Made by a program: the position numbers and the translations under genes. Of a stretch of DNA of 45,917 bases, positions 9,879-18,954 are shown piece after piece; the stretch's first letter is position 1, and each line of letters starts with the position of its first letter. Under the pieces are notes generated by a model that saw nothing but the letters and a program-made list of their open reading frames with translations, had not been told where the DNA came from and did not search any database. This DNA is from Propionivibrio sp. (GTDB lineage: Bacteria; Pseudomonadota; Gammaproteobacteria; Burkholderiales; Rhodocyclaceae): positions 1 to 45,917 of the forward strand of contig NZ_JAPUVO010000103.1 in the NCBI RefSeq assembly GCF_029255185.1, read 5' to 3'.

Positions 9879-11687
9879 TCAGGCATTTGCTTTTCCCGGC
9901 GAATCCTTCAGCGTCACCGTCCGATTGAACACCGGCGCGCCGTCCTTCGAGTCGATGCGGTCGGCAACGAAATAGCCGTGGCGTTCGAACTGGAAGCGGT
10001 CTTCCGCCTTGGCTTGGCGCAGTGCCGGTTCGAGCCAGGCGGTGATGATTCTCACGCTGTCCGGGTTGATGTCGTCGAGGAAGTTGCGTTCCAGATCGGG
10101 GGCATCACCTTCACGTCGGCTGCCCGGGGCCGGGGTGGAAAACAGGCGGTCGTAGAGGCGCACTTCGGCGGCATAGCCTTCTGCAGCCGAAACCCAGTGC
10201 AGATTGCCCTTGACCTTGACGCTGTCTGCGCCAGGTGTGCCGCTCTTGGTGTCCGGCAGGTAGTTGCAATGCACGGCGATGACATTGCCGTCTTCATCCT
10301 TGTCGCAGCCGGTACATTTGACAACATAACCATGGCGTAGGCGAGCCATGTTGTCTGGAAAGAGGCGGCGGTAGCCCTTGCTCGGAACTTCCATGAAATC
10401 CTCGCGCTCGATCCACAATTCCCGGCCGAAGGGCATGACACGTGTGCCGAATTCGGGCTTGAACGGATGGTTGTGAACGATGCATTCTTCGCTCTGACCT
10501 TGCGGGTAGTTGTCGATGATCAGCCTGAGTGGGTCGAGTACGGCAAAGCGGCGTTCGGCGGATTCGTTCATGACCTCACGCATGCAGTCCTCGAACAGCA
10601 CGTAGTCGATCAGCGAATCGGCTTTGGAAACGCCTATGCGTTCGGCAAAGAGGTGGAAGCCTTCCGGCGAGTAGCCGCGACGACGAGCGCCCACCAGCGT
10701 CGGCATGCGCGGGTCGTCCCAGCCGCTGACGTGCTTTTCTTCGACGAGTTGGATCAGCTTGCGCTTGGAGAGGATGACGTAGGTCAGGTTAAGACGCGAG
10801 AATTCGATCTGTTGTGGCACTGGGCGCTGCACCAGCCCGCCGTCGGCCAGGTGTTCGAGCAGCCAGTCGTAGAACGGGCGCTGATCCTCGAATTCCAGTG
10901 TGCAGATTGAGTGCGTGATGTTTTCCAGCGCGTCTTCGATCGGGTGCGCAAAGGTGTACATCGGGTAGACGCACCATTTGTCGCCGGTGTTGTGGTGCGT
11001 GGCGTGACGGATGCGGTAGATCGCCGGGTCGCGTAGGTTGATGTTGGGCGAGGCCATGTCGATCTTGGCACGCAGGATCAGCGTACCATCGGCGAACTCG
11101 CCGGCCTGCATGCGCTTGAAGAGATCCATGTTCTCTTCGACGCTGCGCTTGCGGTAAGGCGAATCCTTGCCTGCTTGCGTCAGCGTGCCACGATTGGCGC
11201 GCATTTCTTCGGCGCTCTGGCTGTCGACGTAAGCGTTGCCCGACGCAATCAAGTATTCAGCGCTGGCGATCATCCAGTCGAAATAGTCAGAGGCATAATA
11301 GAGGTTGTTTTCCTTGTCGTCCTGCCAGGCGAAACCGAGCCAATGCACGGCGTCGATGATCGAATCGACGTATTCCTTTTCTTCCTTCTCTGGATTGGTA
11401 TCGTCAAAGCGTAGGTGGCAACGGCCGCCGTAGTCGCGAGCGAGGCCGAAGTTCAGACAGATCGACTTGGCGTGGCCAAAATGCAGGTAGCCATTCGGCT
11501 CCGGCGGAAAACGCGTGCGGATTTTGGCCTGATCGAGGTCGCTGGCCAGTTGTTGAGCCGCCAGGCCCGGCTGGCCGGACCAGCGGCGCTGGGCATGCTT
11601 GCCGGAGGCCAGGTCAGCGTCAATGATGTTGCGAATGAAATTGGTCGCCAAGGCGACTGTGGATGCATCTTTGGGGGCGTTGCTCAC
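9879..11687 (-). CDS. glnS: Glutaminyl-tRNA synthetase
   Basis: A cytoplasmic class I aminoacyl-tRNA synthetase of 602 residues that charges tRNA-Gln. The HIGH-type motif appears as PPEPNGYLHFGHAKS (residues 61-75) and the KMSKS-type motif as VILSKRKL. The catalytic domain is followed by the anticodon-binding beta-barrels, ending in RTVTLKDSPGK. The start is GTG at 11685-11687 with AAGGAC about 6 bases upstream. The gene converges on pbpC with a 13-base gap and is transcribed alone, divergent from the P-type ATPase. Presence of GlnS fits a gamma- or betaproteobacterium. Confidence 0.95.
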   Translation of the reverse strand: MSNAPKDASTVALATNFIRNIIDADLASGKHAQRRWSGQPGLAAQQLASDLDQAKIRTRFPPEPNGYLHFGHAKSICLNFGLARDYGGRCHLRFDDTNPEKEEKEYVDSIIDAVHWLGFAWQDDKENNLYYASDYFDWMIASAEYLIASGNAYVDSQSAEEMRANRGTLTQAGKDSPYRKRSVEENMDLFKRMQAGEFADGTLILRAKIDMASPNINLRDPAIYRIRHATHHNTGDKWCVYPMYTFAHPIEDALENITHSICTLEFEDQRPFYDWLLEHLADGGLVQRPVPQQIEFSRLNLTYVILSKRKLIQLVEEKHVSGWDDPRMPTLVGARRRGYSPEGFHLFAERIGVSKADSLIDYVLFEDCMREVMNESAERRFAVLDPLRLIIDNYPQGQSEECIVHNHPFKPEFGTRVMPFGRELWIEREDFMEVPSKGYRRLFPDNMARLRHGYVVKCTGCDKDEDGNVIAVHCNYLPDTKSGTPGADSVKVKGNLHWVSAAEGYAAEVRLYDRLFSTPAPGSRREGDAPDLERNFLDDINPDSVRIITAWLEPALRQAKAEDRFQFERHGYFVADRIDSKDGAPVFNRTVTLKDSPGKANA

Positions 11688-11903
11688 GGTGAAGTCCTTG
11701 ATTCCAGAAGCTTGGTATTCTAACCGGCGGATGCAATAAAACCGCTAGCGAACCGACGAAAACCCGCCGACATTTATGCGCTTCCATTGCAACGTATTTG
11801 CTAAACTCTTCCACGACCTATTCCCTCAGTTCGGTTCTGAGCCTGTCAATTGAAAACCCCCAAGCTTAATTTACGTCGCTTGAGGTGTTCTTAAGGAACA
11901 ACC

Positions 11904-14711
11904 ATGCGAGATAACGAAGCCCATAGCAAGCCGATCGACGATCTGGTCCGCAGTTTTAATAGCCACCTCGAACACGGCCTGAGTCAGAACGAAGCGCGGG
12001 AACGCAGCGAAAAGTTCGGCGCCAATGAACTCTCCGAGAAGCCACGGCCGGGCATTTTGGCGCTGCTCTGGGATCAGTTCAATAATTATCTGGTGATCAT
12101 TCTGATCATCGCCGCGCTGGTTTCGCTGTCACTCGAAGAGTACGTCGACTCGATCGCTATTCTGGTCATCGTCCTGCTCAACGCGGTCGTCGGGGTCGTC
12201 CAGGAGTCGAAGGCGGAGCAGGCTCTCGCGGCCCTGCAAAAGATGGCCGCACCGCTTGCGCAGGTTATCCGCGATAGTACGCAGATGACGATTCCAGGGC
12301 GTGAGATCGTCGCCGGCGACATCGTCTTGCTGGAAGCAGGAAACTACGTTCCCGCCGACCTGCGCCTGGTCGAAGCCGTCAATCTCAAGATCGAGGAAGC
12401 TTCGTTGACCGGCGAATCGGTACCGGTCGAGAAAAATGCCGCAACGGTGCTGGACCGCGAGATCCCGCTTGGCGACCGCAGCAACACCGCCTTCATGGGC
12501 ACTCTAATCACCTACGGACGTGGCCGTGGATTGGTTACCGGGACGGGAATGAACACTCAGATCGGGCTGATCGCCGAGATGATCCAGTCCTTCGAGACTG
12601 AGGACACACCGTTGCAGAAGAAACTCGAACATCTGGGCAAGGTTCTCGGCACAGCATGCCTGGTCATCTGCGCGCTGGTGTTCATTTATGGCCTGTTCCG
12701 CGACACGCACCTGACACAGGCTCTGCATGGCGGCTTCCTCGATTACCTCAAGAGCGAAAAGAAGGACATCATCAATCTTTTCATGACCGCCGTGAGTCTG
12801 GCCATCGCCGCCGTTCCCGAAGGACTGCCAGCGATTGTGACCATCTGCCTGGCGCTTGGGATGCAGCGCATGATCAAGCACCATGCCCTGATCCGTAAGC
12901 TCCACGCCGTCGAAACGCTCGGCTGCGCCACGGTGGTCTGCTCCGACAAGACGGGCACCCTGACCCAGAACGAGATGACCGTTGTCGAGGCATGGACCAG
13001 CGGCAAGCGCTTGCACATCACCGGCGAGGGCTATAGCCCGGAGGGCGAGTTCCTGCAAGATGGAGAAGCCTTTGCGGTGCGCAACGATCCCGACGCTGCG
13101 CTCCTTCTGCACGGGGCGTTGTGCTGCAACGATGCGCAACTGGAGGAAAAGGCCGACGACGCTGGCAAGGGCTCGTGGCGGATCATCGGCGATCCGACCG
13201 AAGGCGCCCTGGTCGTCGCCGCCGCCAAGAGTGGGTATCGGAGCGACGAGTTGAGCCAGGCACTGCCCCGGATTCAGGAAATACCCTTTGATTCCGACAG
13301 AAAGCGGATGAGCACGATTCACCGGATTGACGGCGAAGAGGTTCGTGCCGTCTTTGCCGGCGTCGGTGCGCTGCCGCTCATCGTCTTCGTCAAAGGCGCA
13401 CCCGACGCCATTCTTGAACTTTGCACGCAACAATTGGAATCCGGCAAGGCGGTTGGCCTGAGCGACGCGCAGCGCCGCGTGATACTCGAACAGAACCACG
13501 ATATGGCGAGCTGCGCGTTGCGTGTACTGGCCGTGGCCTGTCGTCCCTTGCCGGAACTGCCGTCCACCATCAACCCGGAAAATCTCGAAAAGGATCTCGT
13601 CTTCGTCGGTCTGCTGGGAATGATCGATCCGCCGCGACCCGAGGTGGTCGAAGCCTTGCGGCGGGCGCGCGGCGCTGGCCTCAAGAGCATCATGGTGACC
13701 GGCGACTACAAGGATACGGCCGAAGCGATTGCCCGAGACATCGGCTTGCTGACCCCCGGTGGGCTAGTGCTCAGCGGCTCAGAAATCGAAAAGCTCAGCG
13801 ATCAGGAACTGATGGACCGAGTCGATCATCTCGACGTGTGCTGCCGGGTCTCGCCGCGGCACAAGACGCGCATCGTCGACGCGCTGAAGTCGCGCGGCCA
13901 CGTCGTGGCGATGACCGGCGACGGCGTCAACGATGCTCCGGCGCTCAAGCATGCGAACATCGGAATCGCCATGGGTATCACCGGCTCGGATGTAGCCAAG
14001 CAGACGGCGGACATGATCCTTACCGATGACAACTTCGCCAGCATCGTTGCCGCCATCGAGCAGGGGCGGATTATTTATTCCAATATCCGCAAGTTCGTCT
14101 ACTTCCTACTTGCGTGCAATATCGGGGAAATCCTGATCATTTTTGGCTCGATGCTGATTGGCCTGCCGATTCCCTTGAAGCCGGTTCAGTTGTTGTGGCT
14201 CAATCTGGTCACTGACGGCGCTCCGGCCCTCGCTCTCGGGCTCGAGAAGGGCGACCCCGACATCATGACGCATCCGCCACGTTCGCCCAGCGAGCCGGTC
14301 ATCAACCGAGAGATGGCGATCGGCATTGGGGTCGTCGGTCTGGTCGATGCGGCAGCCATTCTCTCGGTCTTCTACCTGGCGCTGCAGCGCTATCCCGATC
14401 AACTGGTCGCGGCCCAGACGATTGCCTTCGCCACCCTGTGCGGTTCTGAACTAATCCGAGCCTTTACCGCGCGCTCCGAGCGCCACAGCATCTTCGCCAT
14501 CGGCTTTTTCTCCAATCGGGCGCTGGTGTGGGCGGTCGGCGTCTCTTTCATGCTGGTCCTGACGGTGATCTACGTCCCCTTTCTGCGGCCCTTCTTCGAT
14601 ACCATCCCCTTAACGGTTGGGGATTGGCTATTGATGGCGCCATTCTTCTTCGCCTCGCCGCTGGCCATGGAATTGCTCAAGGTCTGTTTTCGCAAACGTG
14701 CGGCCAGGTAA
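11904..14711 (+). CDS. P2-type cation-translocating ATPase (calcium-pump-like)
   Basis: A 935-residue ATP-driven cation pump of the inner membrane. An N-terminal cation-ATPase domain is followed by the actuator domain with LTGES, transmembrane helix 4 with VPEGLPA, the phosphorylation site CSDKTGTLTQ (Asp348), the nucleotide-binding domain with FVKGAPD, the hinge MTGDGVNDAPALK, and a C-terminal six-helix block with NLVTDGAPALALG. This is the pattern of P2A/P2B calcium pumps and their sodium/potassium relatives. Calcium export is the likeliest role, but the ion is not proven by sequence. An AAGGAAC ribosome-binding site precedes the ATG. Downstream, in the same frame after the stop, lies a BrnT toxin tail. 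Confidence 0.9.
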   Translation: MRDNEAHSKPIDDLVRSFNSHLEHGLSQNEARERSEKFGANELSEKPRPGILALLWDQFNNYLVIILIIAALVSLSLEEYVDSIAILVIVLLNAVVGVVQESKAEQALAALQKMAAPLAQVIRDSTQMTIPGREIVAGDIVLLEAGNYVPADLRLVEAVNLKIEEASLTGESVPVEKNAATVLDREIPLGDRSNTAFMGTLITYGRGRGLVTGTGMNTQIGLIAEMIQSFETEDTPLQKKLEHLGKVLGTACLVICALVFIYGLFRDTHLTQALHGGFLDYLKSEKKDIINLFMTAVSLAIAAVPEGLPAIVTICLALGMQRMIKHHALIRKLHAVETLGCATVVCSDKTGTLTQNEMTVVEAWTSGKRLHITGEGYSPEGEFLQDGEAFAVRNDPDAALLLHGALCCNDAQLEEKADDAGKGSWRIIGDPTEGALVVAAAKSGYRSDELSQALPRIQEIPFDSDRKRMSTIHRIDGEEVRAVFAGVGALPLIVFVKGAPDAILELCTQQLESGKAVGLSDAQRRVILEQNHDMASCALRVLAVACRPLPELPSTINPENLEKDLVFVGLLGMIDPPRPEVVEALRRARGAGLKSIMVTGDYKDTAEAIARDIGLLTPGGLVLSGSEIEKLSDQELMDRVDHLDVCCRVSPRHKTRIVDALKSRGHVVAMTGDGVNDAPALKHANIGIAMGITGSDVAKQTADMILTDDNFASIVAAIEQGRIIYSNIRKFVYFLLACNIGEILIIFGSMLIGLPIPLKPVQLLWLNLVTDGAPALALGLEKGDPDIMTHPPRSPSEPVINREMAIGIGVVGLVDAAAILSVFYLALQRYPDQLVAAQTIAFATLCGSELIRAFTARSERHSIFAIGFFSNRALVWAVGVSFMLVLTVIYVPFLRPFFDTIPLTVGDWLLMAPFFFASPLAMELLKVCFRKRAAR

Positions 14712-14810
14712 GCAATCAGCGAGCGGGACGCAGGAAGCGTCATCCGCACCATTTCCGCCCGAAGGGCCACCAAACGTGAAGGTACTTTTTACGAAAGTGG
14801 AATACCATGA
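14712..14810 (+). pseudogene. C-terminal remnant of a BrnT-type toxin
   Basis: Directly after the ATPase stop, in the same frame, 32 sense codons read AISERDAGSVIRTISARRA and continue TKREGTFYESGIP before TGA at 14808-14810. The segment VIRTISARRATKRE matches the conserved C-terminal end of BrnT ribonucleases as I know the family. The stop overlaps the ATG of the antitoxin gene by ATGA, the normal brnT-brnA junction. A full BrnT has about 90-95 residues, so the first two thirds are gone, replaced by the ATPase gene, and no start codon is left. The toxin should be inactive. Confidence 0.6.
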
Positions 14811-15040
14811 ATGCCATGAAAGCCGAATACGATCTCTCGAAGATGAAATCGCGCAAAAACCCCTATGCATCGAAGCTCAAGATGCCCATTACGATGCGTC
14901 TCTCCGAAGACGTGGTTGCGTATTTCAAGAACATGGCGGCTGATGCTGGGGTTCCCTACCAGAGCCTTATCAATCTTTACCTCCGTGACTGCGTTACGCA
15001 GCATCGGCAGGTACAGATTGCCTGGCCAGCAAAGTCCTAA
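14807..15040 (+). CDS. BrnA-type ribbon-helix-helix antitoxin
   Basis: A 77-residue protein with the family pattern: a basic N-terminus (KSRKNPYASKLK), then a ribbon-helix-helix-like fold, PITMRLSEDVVAYFKNMA, and PYQSLINLYLRDC. Such proteins neutralise BrnT and repress their own promoter by binding DNA as dimers. The start may be the ATG at 14807, which overlaps the toxin-remnant stop, or the ATG at 14816, where family members usually begin (MKAEYD). The toxin gene upstream is reduced to a tail, so this antitoxin is an orphan and its native promoter should be missing. It may act on other BrnT copies in the genome or be drifting. Confidence 0.75.
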   Translation: MNAMKAEYDLSKMKSRKNPYASKLKMPITMRLSEDVVAYFKNMAADAGVPYQSLINLYLRDCVTQHRQVQIAWPAKS

Positions 15041-15129
15041 TTTTCCGTGCCAACGGGACGCTACGCCGGCAAGCCGGCTTTGCGCCCCTGAGCTTGACTG
15101 GAGCTTAAGACTAGGGAAAGCGAGGGAAA

Positions 15130-15657
15130 ATGGCACGTGTTCTCATCCTCTTTTCATCGACCGATGGTCACACGATAAAGATCTGCAATCGATTGAAGCA
15201 GGTCATTGAAAAGAACGAAAATCAGGTCGTGGTGTGCCCCGTCGAAGATTTTCGCCAACAGGATTTACCCTCTTTCGACAAGATCATTCTCGGTGCCAGC
15301 GTTCGCTATGGAAAGCACCATAAGCGAGTTTACGATTTCATCAACAGCAATTTGCTGCTTCTGGCGAGCAAGCCAAACGCTTTCTTCTCGGTCAATATCG
15401 TCGCCCGCAAACCGGCAAAGAACACACCGGAAACCAATCCCTACCTGCTCAAGTTTTTTAAGGAAATTGCTTGGCAGCCCAATGAATTGGCGGTTTTTGC
15501 CGGCAAGCTCGATTACCCGAAATACGGTTTTTTTGACCGCCTGATGATCCGCTTGATCATGTTGATCACCCACGGGCCAACCGATCCCACGACGGTCGTT
15601 GAATTCACCGACTGGCAAAAAGTGGACGCTTTCGCGCGCCGGGTCAGCGCGCGCTAA
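15130..15657 (+). CDS. hemG: Menaquinone-dependent protoporphyrinogen IX dehydrogenase
   Basis: A 175-residue flavodoxin-fold enzyme that oxidises protoporphyrinogen IX to protoporphyrin IX, the penultimate step of heme synthesis, passing electrons to the quinone pool at the inner membrane. The FMN phosphate loop is at the N-terminus (LFSSTDGHT), followed by the flavodoxin element ILGASVRYGKHH. The HemG-specific tail is clear: FFDRLMIRLIMLITHGPTD then EFTDWQKVDAF. GAGGGAAA precedes the ATG. It stands alone between an antitoxin gene and a convergent metal exporter; hemE lies about 13 kb away in the window. Confidence 0.93.
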   Translation: MARVLILFSSTDGHTIKICNRLKQVIEKNENQVVVCPVEDFRQQDLPSFDKIILGASVRYGKHHKRVYDFINSNLLLLASKPNAFFSVNIVARKPAKNTPETNPYLLKFFKEIAWQPNELAVFAGKLDYPKYGFFDRLMIRLIMLITHGPTDPTTVVEFTDWQKVDAFARRVSAR

Positions 15658-15677
15658 CCGACACGCAGCGGGCCTTT

Positions 15678-16601
15678 TCAACTCGGCGGACGGTCGAGCT
15701 CCTGATCGGACATTGATGCGGGGTCTTCCAGAGGTTCCACGTGGGTGGTGATATGGGTAAAAGGCAAGGCATGGCGGATCGCCGCTTCTATTCGTTCAGC
15801 CCAGTCGTGTGCGTATTGCACGGTCCAGTGTCCGGGGACCAGAACGTGCAGGGTCACGAAAGCGCGGCCACCCGCCTGACGTGTGCGCAGGGCGTGGAAA
15901 TCCAGCCCCTGAGCGCGGTATCCGGCCAGCAGCAACTCGATTTTTTCGAGTTTGTCGATAGGCAAGGAGATGTCCATGAGGCCGGCGGCTGAACGGCTCA
16001 TGAGTTGATAGCCGGTCCACACAATGTTTGCGGCAACGAGCAGGGCTACTACCGGGTCGAGCCAGAGCCAGCCAGTCAGCCAGACCAGGGCAACACCGGC
16101 AATGACGCCTGCCGAGGTCCAGACATCGGTGAGCAGGTGATGCGCGTCGGCCTCCAGAGTGATCGAATTATGCCTGTGGCCGGCTTTCATCAAGATTTGG
16201 GCAGTGGTGAAGTTGATTACCGAGGCGACCACGGAAACCGCCAGCCCGATCCATACGCCGTCAAGCGGCTGCGGGTTGGCCAGGCGGTTGATGGCAGTAT
16301 AGGCAATACTGGCCGCCGCCAACAGGATCAGGAACCCTTCGAAGGCGCTGGAGAAATATTCGGCCTTGCCGTGTCCATGTGCGTGATCGTTGTCCGCGGG
16401 AAGCGCCGCCAGGGCCAACATCCACAGCGCCATCAAGGCCCCGGCGAGGTTAACAAAAGATTCAATGGCATCTGACAGTAGTCCGACCGATCCGGTCACC
16501 TGCCAGGCCACCCCCTTGAGCAGGATGGTGGCAACGGCCGCCGTAATGGATAGCCAGGCGTAGCGTGTCAGCAATGGGGGCGAAAGATTTGGGTTACTCA
16601 T
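15678..16601 (-). CDS. Cation diffusion facilitator (CDF) metal exporter
   Basis: A 307-residue inner-membrane transporter that exports divalent metal ions (zinc, iron, manganese or cobalt class) in exchange for protons. There are six membrane segments and a cytoplasmic C-terminal domain. A histidine-rich loop reads [13 protein letters not shown]. The metal site in helix 5 is HxxxD (HLLTD). In helix 2 the site reads [12 protein letters not shown], so the classical second Asp is Asn; this is seen in a common bacterial subgroup, so metal specificity should not be assumed to be that of FieF. The gene ends 20 bases from the convergent hemG stop. Confidence 0.88.
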   Translation of the reverse strand: MSNPNLSPPLLTRYAWLSITAAVATILLKGVAWQVTGSVGLLSDAIESFVNLAGALMALWMLALAALPADNDHAHGHGKAEYFSSAFEGFLILLAAASIAYTAINRLANPQPLDGVWIGLAVSVVASVINFTTAQILMKAGHRHNSITLEADAHHLLTDVWTSAGVIAGVALVWLTGWLWLDPVVALLVAANIVWTGYQLMSRSAAGLMDISLPIDKLEKIELLLAGYRAQGLDFHALRTRQAGGRAFVTLHVLVPGHWTVQYAHDWAERIEAAIRHALPFTHITTHVEPLEDPASMSDQELDRPPS

Positions 16602-16649
16602 GTTGTTGGGGTATTAGCGTGTACTGCCAGCTGGGTTTCATATCGTTTC

Positions 16650-18260
16650 TCAGCCACGTTTGCCTTCTTTGCTTTTGGGCACCTGGTAGGCCTGATCGGG
16701 GCGGTTCGGGCTGTCGGGGTAGCGCAGCACTAACTGTTCCTCTTTGACCATGGGTGACAGGTGCTTGTTACGCAGGTAATGCCGGTCACGCTGAAGAAAG
16801 GTTGCAAGTTCGTCAGCTTGCAGTGCGGACCAGGCACAAAGCTTGAGAATCCCGCTGCGCAAGGCTTGTGAGGCCACTCGACCTTTCAAGCTTGCAACTA
16901 AGGTTGCAAGCTCGGGCGGCAAGCTTGCAACCTTGCTGCCGGCTAAGTGGTGATCTTGTTTACCGCTGTCAGCCTTCGTCGGTTTGGCAACTTCAACGCC
17001 ATGCCCCTCAATGACGGGTAGCCGCAAAATTGTGGTAAACGTGCCGGCCTGCCGGTTCGAAATGAATTCCGGCGCCGGACAGCCGTGCTCTTCGCAAACG
17101 CGTCGTATCGTGCGGATGCCGCTACCCTTGGCTTCGGCAATCTCAACATCGCGGAATACCGACGCCAGGATGGGGTTACGTTGCGCCGGTCCGGTGCGAC
17201 CAAGCTCGGAAACCGGTTTGAGAGAGTGGCCCGTATTGATGAATTCAATGCGGTCGCTGTAGCGCACAACGATGGTCGGCTGGTTGAACCGATAACTACG
17301 GTGAATAACCGCGTTGGCCAGGGCCTCACGGAAAGCCTTACGGGGTACCAAGGGCTCTTGCAGGCTTTGCATCGAATCCGGTGGCAGATAGAAGCCCTTC
17401 GGCAGATCGTCCTCGATGGCGGCGGCGATTTGGCGAAACGTAAGCAACGCGGCTTTGCGTACATCGATGGTTGCGGCGAAGCGACGCTCGGGATCGGCTA
17501 CCCATTCGGTGCCAACGACGCGCACATACGAGACTTCGGCGGTTGGGAACAGTCGGCGCAGGGTCAAGGGTTTGCCAAAAAGCAGGACGCCGGCCACTGT
17601 TGGCCTTAATTCGCCTTTCACCCGCCGTACGGCGAGCAGGGCTTCGAGCAGTTCCTCGTCGGGGTAAGTAAGTTCTTCTGCCTGTGGATTGACCAGAGTT
17701 CGCAGGCGACGATATTCGGTAATGGCGGCAGGGTCGAGTTCGCTGAAGTCGCAGTCGTCCACCACCTTGGCATCAAAGCCTGGCTGAGGCTCATCAATCT
17801 GGCGGAGTGCCCACAAATCATCGTCGGTGCAGCGCTGGTCGGTCGAGCCGATGCGCCGGAACGCACCGCGTGGCAGACCGGTCGCCTTGAGGTAAATCGG
17901 CTTGTCGGCGCTCGCCACTTCCGGCATGCAGACCACCAATACCGTTTTTCCATCGACAGCATCGACGCGCATCTGTGGCCTTAGTGAGATATTCAACATC
18001 CCAGCGCATTGGGTAGCCAGATCGGCCTGGAGCTTGTCTGGATCGGGAATCCCAACTGCCTGGTAGCGGGTTTCACCTGCGCTGACGATGCGCTCAACAC
18101 CAAGCAACAAATAACCGCCGCCCAAACCTGGTTCGTTGGCATAGGCGATGAGGGTTTCAAGTAGCGATTTGCCGGCTTCGCTCGCCCGTTTGGCCTCAAT
18201 ACCCGGTGATTCATCGACCGAGTTCAGTTCCCGCAGCAGCTCGGTGGCAGAACGCATCAT
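16650..18260 (-). CDS. Schlafen/AlbA_2-domain ATP-binding protein
   Basis: A 536-residue cytoplasmic protein. The N-terminal 120 or so residues are an AlbA_2 (Schlafen-type nucleic-acid-binding) domain, recognisable from SPGIEAKRA and the glycine turn GLGGGYLLLGVE. The middle carries a GHKL-type ATP-binding domain (HATPase_c_4) with YSDRIEFINTG and KGSGIRTIRRVC. A repetitive linker (KVASLPPELATLVASLKGRV) leads to a winged-helix-like end. Such proteins are frequent accessory genes inside type I restriction-modification operons. The start codon overlaps the stop of the upstream 96-residue gene by ATGA, so it is the last gene of a coupled vapB-vapC-orf-albA_2 operon. Its biochemical role is not established. 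Confidence 0.8.
   Translation of the reverse strand: MMRSATELLRELNSVDESPGIEAKRASEAGKSLLETLIAYANEPGLGGGYLLLGVERIVSAGETRYQAVGIPDPDKLQADLATQCAGMLNISLRPQMRVDAVDGKTVLVVCMPEVASADKPIYLKATGLPRGAFRRIGSTDQRCTDDDLWALRQIDEPQPGFDAKVVDDCDFSELDPAAITEYRRLRTLVNPQAEELTYPDEELLEALLAVRRVKGELRPTVAGVLLFGKPLTLRRLFPTAEVSYVRVVGTEWVADPERRFAATIDVRKAALLTFRQIAAAIEDDLPKGFYLPPDSMQSLQEPLVPRKAFREALANAVIHRSYRFNQPTIVVRYSDRIEFINTGHSLKPVSELGRTGPAQRNPILASVFRDVEIAEAKGSGIRTIRRVCEEHGCPAPEFISNRQAGTFTTILRLPVIEGHGVEVAKPTKADSGKQDHHLAGSKVASLPPELATLVASLKGRVASQALRSGILKLCAWSALQADELATFLQRDRHYLRNKHLSPMVKEEQLVLRYPDSPNRPDQAYQVPKSKEGKRG
16889..16931. repeat. Alternating inverted 10-mers in the AlbA_2 protein linker
   Basis: AGCTTGCAAC occurs at 16889-16898, its reverse complement GTTGCAAGCT at 16903-16912, and AGCTTGCAAC again at 16922-16931. 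They encode the linker KVASLPPELATLVASLKGR. Near-copies lie at 16801-16823. Repeated linkers at this place are common in this protein family, and the DNA could form hairpins. Confidence 0.7.
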
Positions 18261-18547
18261 GCCTCGGTTTCCTTCTCGGATTCTTGCCCCGTCAAACCAT
18301 CGAGCGTCTCGACGAGTATGTCCATTTGTTGCCAGAACGCACGCGCATCAGTTTGCCACTGCTCCCACGCAGTTGAAAGGGTAGCGGGCACTGTGCCGTC
18401 GGCACTGGTTGTGGCGGTCTGTCGCTTTACATCGCAGATGCGCTTGAGCTTGAAAAAGAGCAGAGGAAAGATGTAGGTCTTGAAGTCAGCCATATCCACC
18501 GGGTGGGATTCGATCTGATTGAGGGTGATGGTTTGCCTATCGTTCAT
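18257..18547 (-). CDS. Small protein derived from the N-terminus of a type I HsdM methyltransferase
   Basis: A 96-residue product. LNQIESH, then PVDMADFKTYIFPLLFFK and RICDV, follow the N-terminal domain of HsdM subunits, which in related proteins read roughly LNQIESHLWEAANILRG followed by DAADFKTYIFPLLFFKRISDV. Relative to that pattern about ten residues after ESH are missing and two extra residues (LK) sit before RICDV. The methylase catalytic domain (NPPY-type motif) is absent. The C-terminal half (WEQWQTDARAFWQQMD, then an acidic tail) is not recognised. Start and stop both overlap the neighbouring genes by ATGA, so the short form is set firmly in the operon rather than lying as debris. 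It may be a folded relic of the HsdM N-terminal domain with a new role, or a passenger that preserves coupling. Confidence 0.6.
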   Translation of the reverse strand: MNDRQTITLNQIESHPVDMADFKTYIFPLLFFKLKRICDVKRQTATTSADGTVPATLSTAWEQWQTDARAFWQQMDILVETLDGLTGQESEKETEA

Positions 18548-18954
18548 GGCGAGACTTCCGGTGCGATCAGTGTCACATCGGAAAAATAGGATGTGTAGCG
18601 TCGCGTGTCCCGGGTCAATAGCGGGAATCGCAGCACCGCAGCATGTGCTCCAATGAAGAAGTCGGCGAGCACATTATTTTTGGCGCCACCCTGTCGGCGG
18701 TAACGAACAAACGCCTTCCCGGCCAAGAACAGCGCCGGGCGCGGTAACTCGATCATTGCCAGCCCCAGATCCTCGATGGTTTTATCCAGCGCCTCGACGG
18801 TGGAGAAAATCAGTGATAGTTCGGCGTAGATGACCGGGTTGATCGCCAGCCGGTGAACTTTCGATTGGGCGCGCAATTGCCCAATCGACCAGTCCGCCCA
18901 TTCCGGATCGTTCTCCAGAACGTCGACCAGCACGTTGGTGTCGACCAGTAACAT
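18544..18954 (-). CDS. vapC: PIN-domain ribonuclease, VapC-type toxin
   Basis: A 136-residue PIN-domain protein. The acidic metal-binding residues are in place: Asp5 (LLVDTNVLVD), Glu45 (IYAELS), Asp98 (LADFFIGAHA) and Asp116 (LTRDTRRY). Such toxins cut RNA, often initiator tRNA or rRNA, when freed of their antitoxin. The start overlaps the VapB stop by one base (TGATG) and its own stop overlaps the next gene by ATGA. This indicates tight translational coupling, antitoxin first. All catalytic positions are intact, so the toxin should be active. Confidence 0.9.
   Translation of the reverse strand: MLLVDTNVLVDVLENDPEWADWSIGQLRAQSKVHRLAINPVIYAELSLIFSTVEALDKTIEDLGLAMIELPRPALFLAGKAFVRYRRQGGAKNNVLADFFIGAHAAVLRFPLLTRDTRRYTSYFSDVTLIAPEVSP

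Noticed and set aside
12504-13499. 331-codon minus-strand frame
   Set aside because: Antisense shadow of the P-type ATPase gene, with no family features and no ribosome-binding site.
15065-15078. GCCGGC-AA-GCCGGC as terminator of the antitoxin gene
   Set aside because: The loop is too short for the full stem and no T-run follows; it is more likely a chance GC palindrome.
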